From: Burkholderiales bacterium
Lineage (GTDB): Bacteria > Pseudomonadota > Gammaproteobacteria > Burkholderiales > CAIKXV01
Assembly: GCA_014379045.1 (NCBI GenBank)
Contig: JACMMK010000490.1
Span: 1 to 5,479, forward strand
Direction of reading: 5' to 3'
Length of the DNA stretch: 5,479 nucleotides
Shown: piece by piece, positions 1-5,479 of the stretch
Numbering within the stretch: position 1 is the first letter of the stretch
Layout: each line of letters begins with the position of its first letter
Position numbers and translations under genes: made by a program
Notes under the pieces: generated by a model
What the model was told of the DNA's origin: nothing
The model's database searches: none
What the model saw: only the letters and a program-made list of their open reading frames with translations

Positions 1-1327
1 CCAACTCCGCCATCAGCGCGCGGTCGTGGCGGCGCTCGGGCGTGAGCGGACCCGCGAATACCGGAACCGGCTGGCCAGCCACCCAGGCTGCACACAGCGA
101 CCCCGACGCGCAGGCGCCCATCGATCCGAACCCCGAAAGCGCACCGGCGACGAATGCCCCCGGCGTCGCCATCGGGCCGATCAGCGGCCAGTTTTCCCGC
201 GTCTGCGTGTAAAAGCCCCCGTAATGGCGCATCGCGCGCGGCAATCGGCCGATGTAGGCCGCGAGCCGGGGCTGCAGGCGGCTGGCGGCGCGGATCACCG
301 AGTCGGGAAACTGCGGGTCGATGGGCGGCGCCACCTGCGGATCGCTGGCGGTTTCGTTGTAGGCCCAGCCAATCTTGATCCAGTTGCCTTCGACCGGACC
401 GTCGGGGCGGCAGTGGATACCGCCTTTCATCGGCTCGGTGAGCCGCCGCGTCGAGGGATCGGCCTCGAGAAGCGCGCGATCTTCGTCGCTCCAGGCCAGC
501 GTCTGGCCATCGAGGTCGATCGCGAACGGCTGAGCGCGCGCAACCCCCTGCAGGTTGTCGGGAAACGCGATCTTCTGCTGGAACACGCACTCGACCTGCA
601 GGTCTTCGTCGAGCATGCTGGCGAGATCTTGCAGACCGGGCCCGGCGGCGTTGACCAGCCGATCGGCCTGCAGCTGCATCGTCGAATGAGGGCTGGTGAT
701 CTCCACTCGAAACGGCGGGCCGGACGCGATCGACCGGACCTTGCCGCGCAGCAGCGTGCCGCCGGCCTCGCGGATAGTCTCCAGCATGAGGCTGCCCATC
801 TGTTGGGAGTCGATCGAGCCCGCGCGCCGGATGTGGATGACCGTCGCCACGTCGTCCGGAAAGGCGGGAAAGGTCTGGCGGATCAGACGGCGATCGACCC
901 GGACGTCCACCCCGGTCGGCATGCCCCGCCAGGGCACACGGCGCGGCGCGCAGTAATCACCCTCGGTGTCCCGCACCCTGATCTGGCCCGGGGAATCTGC
1001 ATAGCCCGCGTGCAGCTCGCCGATAAGGTCCTGCGGGCGTTCCCTTCGGGTCACCAGCGCATACCCTCCGCGCGTCATGTTCAGCCGGCCGCCCGATGCC
1101 TCGTCCAGTTGCTCCATCAGGTCGATCGAGTGATCGGTGAACGCGGTCATCACCCGGTGCGGCCACCAGTTGCGGTAGTTCTCGCCAGACTGGGCCGAGG
1201 TCAGGCTCATCGGTGCCAGCGCATCGATGAGCGCCAGCCGGCGCACGCCGTGATCACGCACGAGGTAGTACGCGACGGCGATGCCTGCACTGCCGGCCCC
1301 TACGACTGCGACATCGACTGCTTCCAT
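1..1327 (-). CDS. FAD-dependent oxidoreductase, DAO family (3' end cut by window)
   Basis: I translated this frame by hand; it has no stop before the left edge, and 442 residues are visible. It starts MEAVDVAVVGAGSAGIAVAY: a beta strand, then the dinucleotide-binding GxGxxG at residues 10-15, and an acidic Asp35 at the end of the second strand, where FAD ribose is usually held. A SGENYRNWWP stretch follows at about 47-56. Near the end, GGFYTQTRENWPLIGP (370-385) and GALSGFGSMGACASG (395-409) match the C-terminal FAD-contact region of glycine/D-amino-acid-oxidase-like enzymes (DAO fold, PF01266). Such enzymes oxidise a C-N or C-O bond, passing electrons to FAD and then to oxygen or a carrier. 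The substrate cannot be read from sequence. No signal peptide is seen, so it is probably cytoplasmic. Family length suggests only a short tail is missing. The start is fixed by a good ribosome binding site; an ATG 9 bases upstream is in another frame... its reading gives arginine-rich nonsense. Confidence 0.9.
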   Translation of the reverse strand, partial: MEAVDVAVVGAGSAGIAVAYYLVRDHGVRRLALIDALAPMSLTSAQSGENYRNWWPHRVMTAFTDHSIDLMEQLDEASGGRLNMTRGGYALVTRRERPQDLIGELHAGYADSPGQIRVRDTEGDYCAPRRVPWRGMPTGVDVRVDRRLIRQTFPAFPDDVATVIHIRRAGSIDSQQMGSLMLETIREAGGTLLRGKVRSIASGPPFRVEITSPHSTMQLQADRLVNAAGPGLQDLASMLDEDLQVECVFQQKIAFPDNLQGVARAQPFAIDLDGQTLAWSDEDRALLEADPSTRRLTEPMKGGIHCRPDGPVEGNWIKIGWAYNETASDPQVAPPIDPQFPDSVIRAASRLQPRLAAYIGRLPRAMRHYGGFYTQTRENWPLIGPMATPGAFVAGALSGFGSMGACASGSLCAAWVAGQPVPVFAGPLTPERRHDRALMAEL

Positions 1328-1334
1328 GCGTCAT

Positions 1335-1339
1335 TCCCC
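1335..1339 (-). promoter_or_regulatory. Ribosome binding site of the FAD oxidoreductase
   Basis: On the minus strand GGGGA lies 7 bases before the ATG at 1327. It decides the start, because another ATG immediately after the GGGGA is out of frame with the flavoprotein. Confidence 0.6.
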
Positions 1340-1396
1340 GATCGAACGAGGACGAGTTTAGTGTTCGGCTTGGGCCTTGCACAGCGCCCATCGCCG

Positions 1397-1413
1397 GATC
1401 GATTCGCTCGATC
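1397..1413. repeat. Short perfect inverted repeat in the 1328-1531 gap
   Basis: GATCGA and TCGATC form 6-base arms around a 5-base loop, about 70 bases upstream of the flavoprotein start and about 120 bases past the stop of the upstream gene. It could be an operator half-site pair or an RNA hairpin. There is no T-run, so it is not a typical intrinsic terminator. In DNA this rich in CGATCG-type words a chance origin is quite possible. Confidence 0.25.
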
Positions 1414-1451
1414 ACGGTGGAAACCCTGGCTTGGTACACCCGCGCCCGGGT

Positions 1452-1535
1452 CTACACCGTATCCAAGCTCTCGATGCTGTAGTCGACCGCGGCAACGTGG
1501 GCATTGTCTAATTCGTGTCGTACGCGCGCGATCAT
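1452..1535 (-). other. Possible 27-codon small ORF overlapping the upstream stop (ATGA); may be a relic
   Basis: The ATG at 1535 overlaps the TGA of the upstream gene as ATGA, an arrangement used for translational coupling. The reading is 27 residues, including HELDNAHVAAVDYSIESLDT, and ends at a TAG (1452-1454). Its composition looks more protein-like than most shadow frames. The same frame continues past the TAG as TRARVYQARVSTVIERIDPA and further, so it may instead be a piece of a decayed gene. No ribosome binding site is evident and I recognise no family. The rest of the 1328-1531 gap shows only the inverted repeat and the flavoprotein leader. Confidence 0.2.
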
Positions 1536-2251
1536 CCATTTCGATGCAGCACAAAGACGGCGCTCTCACCTGCCTGCGCCTTGGAGCAGATCTGGTCAGC
1601 AACCCACGAGAATTTCGCAGCAATGCCCCGAAGTGCCGCGATCGCCTCGGCATGCTTGCCAATCTCACGCAGCGCTTCTGCCTTCATGACCTGCTCTTCG
1701 CCGCGATCGTCTTCCAACAAAGCAATCAAGCTTTCGATATTTGCGTTGAATTCCGCCTTGGTGACTGTGAACGTTCGCCGTTCGTCGTTGCGAATGAATG
1801 GAGACAAGACTTCGCAGTCTTTTCTGTACAAATGGTTGGCGAGGTGCCAGGTCCCTTTGCGCAGATAGCGTAGGCGGTCGCGATCGACCGTCTGTGCGAT
1901 AAGTTCCATCAGCGCGTCCAGATCGGCAGCCTCGGAACGGGGCGGGATGTCATAGAATTTCTCGTTGGTCAGGGGGTTGTCTGCAATAACGCGCTTTCCC
2001 CCCGGCTCCGAAGACGAATCTTCAAACGGCCAACGCAGTATGTATGGGGCGAGTTCGGCGTCTTTGGAAAAGAATGGCCTTTTGCAAGACGGACAACGCA
2101 CTGCCTCGACTTTTTGCGGAAGATGTGGCGCGTCCATATAGCCATCACTCCACAGTATCGAATCGTCTGTGCTCCCAGAAAACACGCGGTCTTCCTGCAG
2201 GACGCACCTGCAGTGGGGGCAAGAGACGTAGGAGGGCAAGATCATGGTCAT
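1532..2251 (-). CDS. Hypothetical protein with two CPxC knuckles and a TPR-like C-terminus
   Basis: The product has 239 residues and no signal peptide or membrane segment, so it is probably cytoplasmic. Two cysteine pairs, CPHC (residues 11-14) and CPSC (53-56), resemble a split zinc-ribbon site that would bind one metal ion. Between them lies LWSDGYMDAPHLP (33-45), which I recall only loosely from uncharacterised bacterial proteins of similar layout. The middle is charged and helical (about 108-180). Residues 190-207, KAEALREIGKHAEAIAAL, look like one tetratricopeptide-type helix pair, suggesting a protein-protein contact. A metal-binding adaptor role is inference; no catalytic motif is seen. 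Codons use more A and T than the neighbours, which hints at separate ancestry. The ATG at 2251 has a weak GAGA 5 bases upstream; a second ATG at 2245 would shorten it by only two residues. The gene lies between a Bug receptor and a flavoprotein with no obvious functional link. Confidence 0.8.
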   Translation of the reverse strand: MTMILPSYVSCPHCRCVLQEDRVFSGSTDDSILWSDGYMDAPHLPQKVEAVRCPSCKRPFFSKDAELAPYILRWPFEDSSSEPGGKRVIADNPLTNEKFYDIPPRSEAADLDALMELIAQTVDRDRLRYLRKGTWHLANHLYRKDCEVLSPFIRNDERRTFTVTKAEFNANIESLIALLEDDRGEEQVMKAEALREIGKHAEAIAALRGIAAKFSWVADQICSKAQAGESAVFVLHRNG

Positions 2252-2289
2252 CGCGTTCTCGCCGCGGTTGCGATCACTTGCGGACCTAA

Positions 2290-2320
2290 GTTATCGGTAG
2301 CATTCACGATCTCGGTGCAA
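2290..2320 (-). promoter_or_regulatory. Weak candidate sigma-70 promoter for the CPxC protein
   Basis: Reading the minus strand, TTGCAC (2315-2320) is followed 19 bases later by GATAAC (2290-2295). This would put the transcription start about 30 bases before the ATG at 2251. Matches to consensus are partial and the spacing is long. Still, it is the most AT-rich part of the 2252-2412 gap. I see nothing else definite in that gap and no clear terminator for the receptor gene upstream. Confidence 0.22.
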
Positions 2321-2412
2321 ATCGACGCCACCTCGCGGGCGGCGTCGGCGCATGTGGAAGACAACCTGCAGATTGCCGGGTGCCGAACTGAAGGTAAAGG
2401 TGGCCGCCGCGG

Positions 2413-3366
2413 TCACTCGCCGGTGACGTTCCCCGCCTTGATGACCTTCGCCCACTTTGCGGTCTCGACTTCCATCAGCTTCGCGAACTCGGCGGTGGTG
2501 CGGCGCGCGATCATCACGCCCTGCTCATCGAGCCGTCGCACCATGTCGGGTGCTTCCAGCACCGCGTTGAGCGCACCGTGCATCTGCCCGATGAGACCCG
2601 CGGGGGTGGCGCGCGGCGCGAACAGCCCGAACCAGATCTGCGATTCGTAGCCGGGCAAGCCTGACTCGTTGATGGTCGGCACGTCGGGGAACGCAGGGTT
2701 GCGCTTCGGACCGCCCATCGCGATCAGGCGCAGTCGCCCGCTCTTGATGAACGGCAGCGCGCCGGGCAGCGAACCGATCTGCAGCTGCGAGTTGCCGGCG
2801 ACGTTGTCGGCGAGCGCAGGCCCGCCGCCCTTGAACGGCACGTGCGTCATCCGTGTCTTCGACAACAGCATGAAGAGCTCGGTGTTCAGGTGCGGGAAGC
2901 CTCCGATACCCGACGAGGCGAAGTTGATTTCGCCCGGGCGCTTGCGCGCGAGGGCAATGAGTTCCTTCACGTTGGCAGCCGGAAAGCTCGGGTGCACCAC
3001 GAGCGCACTGTCGCTCGTGCCGATCATCGCCACCGGCGCGAAGCTGTTGACCAGGTCCACCTTCGCCTTCTGGATGATGAAACCGTAGCCGGTGGACGTG
3101 AGCACCCAGGTGTAGCCATCCGGCGCAGCCGCGGCAGCGAACTCCAGTCCGACAATGGAACCGGCACCTGCGCGGTTCTCGATCACCACATTCTGGCTGA
3201 AGCGCTTCGACAGATCGGCCGCGAGCACGCGCCCGACGATGTCGGTGCTGCCGCCGGGGGCCCAGGGGACGATGATGCGGACGGGTTTTTCGGGCCAGGA
3301 TTGGGCGAGGGTGGGGAATGCGGCGAGTGCGGCCGTGATGGCGGCGACGAGCGGGAGTGCGGACAT
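2413..3366 (-). CDS. TctC/Bug-family periplasmic tripartite tricarboxylate receptor
   Basis: The product has 317 residues, typical for the family. A hydrophobic stretch (4-20) ends in TLA-Q, giving a likely signal-peptidase site after Ala21. The mature start WPEKPVRIIVPWAPGGSTD (24-42) is the family signature. Further marks are ENRAGAGS (63-70), PDGYT (82-86), FASSGIGGFPHLNTELF (149-165), HVPFKGGGPA (175-184) and FPDVPTINESGLPGYE (226-241). The two-lobed receptor binds a small carboxylate or related molecule in the periplasm; the ligand is unknown. No TctA/TctB partner is seen. Two oddities: the signal peptide has no Lys or Arg before its hydrophobic core, and there is no clear ribosome binding site (CCCCCGCGC precedes the ATG). 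Yet the frame upstream, back to a TAG at 3481-3483, offers no ATG, GTG or TTG, so 3366 remains the best start. The gene is divergent from the second receptor at 3649. Confidence 0.95.
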   Translation of the reverse strand: MSALPLVAAITAALAAFPTLAQSWPEKPVRIIVPWAPGGSTDIVGRVLAADLSKRFSQNVVIENRAGAGSIVGLEFAAAAAPDGYTWVLTSTGYGFIIQKAKVDLVNSFAPVAMIGTSDSALVVHPSFPAANVKELIALARKRPGEINFASSGIGGFPHLNTELFMLLSKTRMTHVPFKGGGPALADNVAGNSQLQIGSLPGALPFIKSGRLRLIAMGGPKRNPAFPDVPTINESGLPGYESQIWFGLFAPRATPAGLIGQMHGALNAVLEAPDMVRRLDEQGVMIARRTTAEFAKLMEVETAKWAKVIKAGNVTGE

Positions 3367-3480
3367 GCGCGGGGGACCAATCGAGAGATCACGTTGAGAG
3401 GATGGTGCAAGCGAGTGTAAGGCCAGCGCAGCAAGAGCAAGAGCCGGGCCAGAGATGGGTGGCGAGACGTCGGCGCGCAG

Positions 3481-3630
3481 CTACCTCGGCTTGCTGGTGT
3501 TCGTGAAGATTACCGGGGGCCGAATAATGTCGGCGATGACACCATCGCTGGAACAGGAAGTAGACTCGTTGACGATGATGTTGCAGCCCCGGTCGCGCAG
3601 TGGACCGGGCAGCCTCGCGCCGAGGCCACT
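3481..3630 (-). other. Coding-like minus-strand reading, possible gene relic
   Basis: Ending at a TAG (3481-3483), this frame reads GLGARLPGPLRDRGCNIIVN and then a stretch including DGVIADIIRPPVIFTN. The residue mix is more ordinary than the arginine-rich readings typical of shadow frames here. It shares its frame with the receptor start at 3366 but is cut off by the TAG. There is no convincing start, and its 5' end would run into the leader of the plus-strand receptor. I do not recognise a family. It may be the tail of a lost gene or chance. Confidence 0.18.
3519..3534. promoter_or_regulatory. Operator-like inverted repeat GCCGA-N6-TCGGC
   Basis: Perfect 5-base arms flank the AT-rich spacer ATAATG, which stands out in this GC-rich gap. 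It lies about 115 bases from the plus-strand receptor start and about 150 from the minus-strand one. The size is reasonable for a dimeric regulator site, but a single short palindrome is weak evidence. Confidence 0.22.
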
Positions 3631-3635
3631 TAAAC

Positions 3636-3640
3636 AAGGA
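3636..3640 (+). promoter_or_regulatory. Ribosome binding site of the plus-strand Bug receptor
   Basis: AAGGA sits 8 bases before the ATG at 3649, a good Shine-Dalgarno match and spacing that supports this start. Confidence 0.65.
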
Positions 3641-3648
3641 CGACACCG

Positions 3649-4608
3649 ATGCGCAGGCTCCTAGGCTGCTGTGTGCTGTGCTTGCTTGGCGCGACCTGCT
3701 TCGCGCAGGGCTGGCCCAGTCGACCGATGCGCCTGGTCATTCCGTTCGCCCCCGGGGGCGGCGCCGACATTGCAGGACGGCTGATCGCGCAGGAGCTGAG
3801 CGAGGCGCTGAAACAGACGGTGCTGGTCGAGAACCGCGCCGGCGCCGGCGGCACGCTTGCCCTCGACCACGTCGCCAAGTCACCTGCTGACGGTTACTCG
3901 ATCGCGCTCGGCCATCTCGGTGGCATCGCGATTGCCCCCTTCTTGTACAAGACGCTGCCGTTCGACCCGATCCGCGATCTGGTACCGGTAACCCTCGCGG
4001 TCAATGGCCTCAGCGTGCTGGTGGTCAACCCGGCGCTGCCGGTGAAGACCGTTGCGGAGCTGATCGCCTATGCGAAGGCAAATCCGAACAAGCTCTCGTT
4101 CGGGTCGGCCGGTTCGGGCACCGACACCCATCTCGCCGGCGAGTTGTTCCGGACGTTGACCGGTACAACGATGATCCACATTCCGTACAAGGGCGGCGCG
4201 CCGGCGATGCTCGATCTGATCGCAGGTCGCACCCAGCTGAGCTTCGCCTCGGTCGCCACCGCGATCAGCTACGTCCAGGCCGACAAGCTTCGCGCCATTG
4301 CAATGACGGGCAGCCGGCGTTTCGACGGGCTACCCGGGGTACCCACGATCGCGGAGTCGGGTGTGCCGGGCTACGAGATCAACAACTGGTACGGTCTGTT
4401 CGTTCCGGCAGGTACGCCGCAGGACATCGTGACCCGGCTCAACGCCGCGACCGTCAGGGCCGTGCAGAATCCTGAATTGCGAGCACGACTGACCGCAGCC
4501 GGACTGGAGCCGGTGTGGAATACGCCATCGGAGTTCGCTGCGTATGTGCGTAGCGAAACGGCGAAGTGGGGAAAGATCGTGACTGAATCGGGTGCGACGG
4601 CGAACTGA
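3649..4608 (+). CDS. TctC/Bug-family periplasmic tripartite tricarboxylate receptor
   Basis: The product has 319 residues. The signal peptide is classical: Arg2-Arg3, a hydrophobic core (4-15), and a probable cut after CFA (Ala19) before QGWPSRPMRLVIPFAPGGGA. Family marks follow in order: ENRAGAGG (61-68), ADGYS (80-84), LPFDPIRDLVPV (103-114), FGSAGSGTDTHLAGELF (151-167), HIPYKGGAP (177-185), and LPGVPTIAESGVPGYE then GLFVPAGTP (228-257). The cysteines at 7, 8, 11 and 17 do not form a well-placed lipobox, so a soluble periplasmic protein is more likely than a lipoprotein. The ligand is unknown. It differs from the divergent receptor at 2413-3366 throughout, including the loop after the TctC signature and the 151-167 segment, so the two are old paralogues rather than a recent duplication and probably bind different compounds. 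No permease genes adjoin it. Confidence 0.96.
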   Translation: MRRLLGCCVLCLLGATCFAQGWPSRPMRLVIPFAPGGGADIAGRLIAQELSEALKQTVLVENRAGAGGTLALDHVAKSPADGYSIALGHLGGIAIAPFLYKTLPFDPIRDLVPVTLAVNGLSVLVVNPALPVKTVAELIAYAKANPNKLSFGSAGSGTDTHLAGELFRTLTGTTMIHIPYKGGAPAMLDLIAGRTQLSFASVATAISYVQADKLRAIAMTGSRRFDGLPGVPTIAESGVPGYEINNWYGLFVPAGTPQDIVTRLNAATVRAVQNPELRARLTAAGLEPVWNTPSEFAAYVRSETAKWGKIVTESGATAN

Positions 4609-4745
4609 TTCATCCGATCAGGGAAACCGATCGCGCGACACGGTTTGCTCACGCGGCTGTCCTCGATAGCTCTGAAAGACCCCTAGAGTCCCACACATTC
4701 TTCAGAGTCTGATCGCCCCTTGGTGGTCAGAAGACCGTGCAACCG
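4609..4745. other. Non-coding gap after the receptor; nothing firm but short hairpins
   Basis: Apart from the stem-loop at 4624-4646, it holds CTCTGAA/TTCAGAG arms (4670-4676 and 4701-4707) and a TCTGATC/GGTCAGA hairpin with one G-T pair (about 4708-4731). None is followed by a T-run. If the relic receptor downstream was once complete, most of its front part has been deleted, because no TctC signature such as PFAPGG can be read here in any plus frame. Confidence 0.4.
4624..4646 (+). terminator. Weak stem-loop just after the receptor stop
   Basis: AAACCG (4624-4629) and CGGTTT (4641-4646) pair perfectly around an 11-base loop, 15 bases past the stop codon. The right arm ends in TTT, but GCTC follows rather than a T-run, so it is at best a weak intrinsic terminator. 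Confidence 0.25.
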
Positions 4746-5079
4746 CCCTTCCCCGACGTACAGCGGTGATTCGCGAAACAGCAAGCAAGCGATCTCACGC
4801 GGCTGCCAGGTTCGGCCACCGACTTCATGGAGATGAACCAGATCTTGGGTTCGCCAGGGTCGGGCTTGTACTCGCCTTAGGCACGCCCATCAGTGTGTGA
4901 TCACCAGACTCAACGAAGGGGTGGTGCAGGCACTGAAGCTACAGGACGTGCGCGAACGACTTTCCGGCCTCGGCGTCGAGCCGATCAGCAGCACGCCGCT
5001 CGAACTCGCAAACATCATCAAAGCCGAGATGACTGACTACGCGAAGCTGAGCAAGTCGGCGAACATCAAGGTCGACTGA
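4746..5079 (+). pseudogene. Decayed C-terminal third of a TctC/Bug receptor
   Basis: The last 60 codons are open from a GTG at 4897. Their reading ITRLNEGVVQALKLQDVRER and onward aligns without gaps to the end of the receptor at 3649-4608 (IVTRLNAATVRAVQNPELRA). Upstream the family sequence persists but hops frames: PFPDV (4746-4760), then VIRET, then MEMNQI (4827-4844), then GLVLALGTPISV, matching family blocks FPDVPTIAES, GYEMNQIWFG and GLFVPAGTP. A TG duplication in AGTGTGTGATC (4893-4903) separates GTPISV from ITRLN; without it the two join in frame. Stops at 4834-4836 and 4878-4880 lie in the competing frames. The front two thirds, including the signal peptide, are missing. The tail ends IKVD and is clearly not a fresh copy of either intact receptor here. 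I infer a dead gene; the 60-codon ORF alone could not fold as a receptor. Confidence 0.85.
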
Positions 5080-5099
5080 CGGCAGGACCGTTCGCGGGC

Positions 5100-5390
5100 A
5101 CCGGGTCATCAGCGCTGCTGGACCGTCCGCGGGGAATGCTCGATGACGCGCGCGGGCCGCCCCTGGTCGATCGCGAAGCGATCGCATCGCTGCTCCTGCG
5201 AGTTTCGCGCATCGCCTGCGGCGGGGCCCACATCGGGGAGATCGACCGGAACTCGGTGATCGCCGGCCGCGACGGGCAAGCAATCGCCGACGCGGGGGTG
5301 ATCCTCAATGGCGAGCGAGCCCGCCTGAGAGTGGATATCCCAATTAGCCTGAGCCGACATCGCGCTGGCGCCGCGTCGGCGCACGCGTGA
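5100..5390 (+). pseudogene. Decayed C-terminus of an ATP-grasp acyl-CoA synthetase (ADP-forming type)
   Basis: The open frame reads LLDRPRGMLDDARGPPLVDR, then REAIASLLLRVSRIA, then IGEIDRNSVIAGRDGQAIAD. This follows the end of the ATP-grasp domain of ADP-forming acetyl/acyl-CoA synthetases (PF13549), where LLDG-RG-P-D-AL, an S-A helix and EIDLNPVIV are familiar. Intact enzymes convert acyl-CoA, ADP and phosphate to acid, CoA and ATP, or the reverse. Signs of decay are that only about 90 residues remain out of a domain over 200 long, that the conserved D-x-N-P reads DRNS, and that the expected hydrophobic stretch between RG and LLDG is shortened. The upstream boundary falls almost exactly at the end of the receptor relic. 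An ATG at 5136 lies inside the helix region with no ribosome binding site, so expression is unlikely. Family assignment is from memory of the motif, not a search. Confidence 0.68.
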
Positions 5391-5461
5391 TACTGCTGTC
5401 CTGCACGCGGCGATGACCATCACACCGAACGGCCGCAGCGCGCGCCGCGAGGAGGACAGTC
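5391..5461 (+). other. Leader of the gene starting at 5462
   Basis: This stretch ends in a strong ribosome binding site. I cannot identify a -35/-10 pair or an operator in it; any promoter may lie within the upstream relic. Confidence 0.3.
5449..5456 (+). promoter_or_regulatory. Strong ribosome binding site of the right-edge gene
   Basis: GAGGAGGA is close to the ideal anti-16S complement and ends 5 bases before an ATG. It is the best Shine-Dalgarno sequence in the window, which supports a real gene start at the very edge. Confidence 0.7.
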
Positions 5462-5479
5462 ATGCAGCCAGGCAGCCGA
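5462..5479 (+). CDS. Start of an unknown gene (six codons visible)
   Basis: Only MQPGSR can be read before the window ends. The call rests on the strong ribosome binding site directly upstream. Nothing can be said about function. In this setting a further receptor or a catabolic enzyme would be unsurprising, but that is guesswork. Confidence 0.55.

Larger units (their letters stand above)
3367..3648. promoter_or_regulatory. Divergent intergenic region between two Bug receptor genes
   Basis: These 282 bases must hold the promoters of both receptor genes unless one is read from afar. No regulator gene sits beside it. TTGACG (3569-3574, plus strand) resembles a -35 box, but no good -10 lies at the right distance. 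A 16-base inverted repeat, GCCGA-ATAATG-TCGGC (3519-3534), is a modest operator candidate. I could not place either promoter with confidence. Confidence 0.45.

Noticed and set aside
26..1873. A very long open plus-strand frame of 615 codons
   Set aside because: It lies antisense to the whole flavoprotein and to the end of the CPxC gene. Its product is a featureless Arg/His/Pro/Asp-rich sequence with no family motif, whereas the minus strand gives a clear FAD enzyme. Long antisense frames are common in GC-rich genes.
2114..2650. Plus-strand frame bridging the 2252-2412 gap
   Set aside because: Both ends are antisense to real genes, and the reading has no ribosome binding site or family resemblance.
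2842..3420. Open plus-strand frame of 192 codons
   Set aside because: It is antisense to the Bug receptor, and the product is rich in Arg, Glu, Gly and His with no recognisable domain.
4670..4731. Two successive short hairpins as a possible structured RNA or terminator
   Set aside because: Arms are only 7 bases, loops are 10-24 bases, no T-run follows, and no known RNA family is recognisable.
5168..5184. 17-base palindrome CGATCGC-GAA-GCGATCG
   Set aside because: It falls on the codons for Asp-Arg-Glu-Ala-Ile in the ATP-grasp relic, where ordinary codon choice explains it; there is no second copy to suggest a repeat family.
1..5479. Mobile element, CRISPR array, tRNA or toxin-antitoxin pair
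   Set aside because: I saw no transposase-like protein, terminal inverted repeats with target duplications, regularly spaced repeats, cloverleaf sequence or toxin motif on either strand.

Overview
This is a GC-rich window that reads like a betaproteobacterium, most likely of the Burkholderiales. The main reason is that it carries two intact genes and one dead relic of the TctC/Bug family of periplasmic solute receptors, a family greatly expanded in Bordetella, Achromobacter, Cupriavidus and relatives. This placement is an inference from gene content and base composition. No marker gene is present.

Layout. Positions 1-3366 hold three genes on the minus strand, transcribed right to left: a TctC/Bug receptor (2413-3366), a small cysteine-knuckle protein of unknown function with visibly lower GC (1532-2251), and an FAD-dependent oxidoreductase of the DAO fold that runs off the left edge (1-1327). 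The gaps of 161 and 204 bases mean a single operon is not assured. At 3367-3648 lies a divergent control region. To its right, on the plus strand, is a second TctC/Bug receptor (3649-4608).

Positions 4609-5461 contain no intact gene but are not empty. They hold the eroded last third of a third TctC/Bug receptor (about 4746-5079), with at least two frame breaks, one of which looks like a simple TG duplication. Directly after it comes the eroded C-terminus of an ATP-grasp domain from an ADP-forming acyl-CoA synthetase (about 5100-5390). At the right edge a strong ribosome binding site precedes the first six codons of a new plus-strand gene (5462).

How the parts may work together: Bug receptors catch small organic acids in the periplasm, and neighbouring enzymes often act on the same compound. 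The oxidoreductase could therefore use an amino or carboxylic acid brought in with the help of the 2413-3366 receptor. No TctA/TctB membrane partner is visible, which is usual for orphan Bug genes. I saw no tRNA, rRNA, CRISPR array or insertion sequence. I did not find a convincing new biological system. The most informative part is the gene graveyard at 4609-5461, together with some faint coding-like readings in the gaps.
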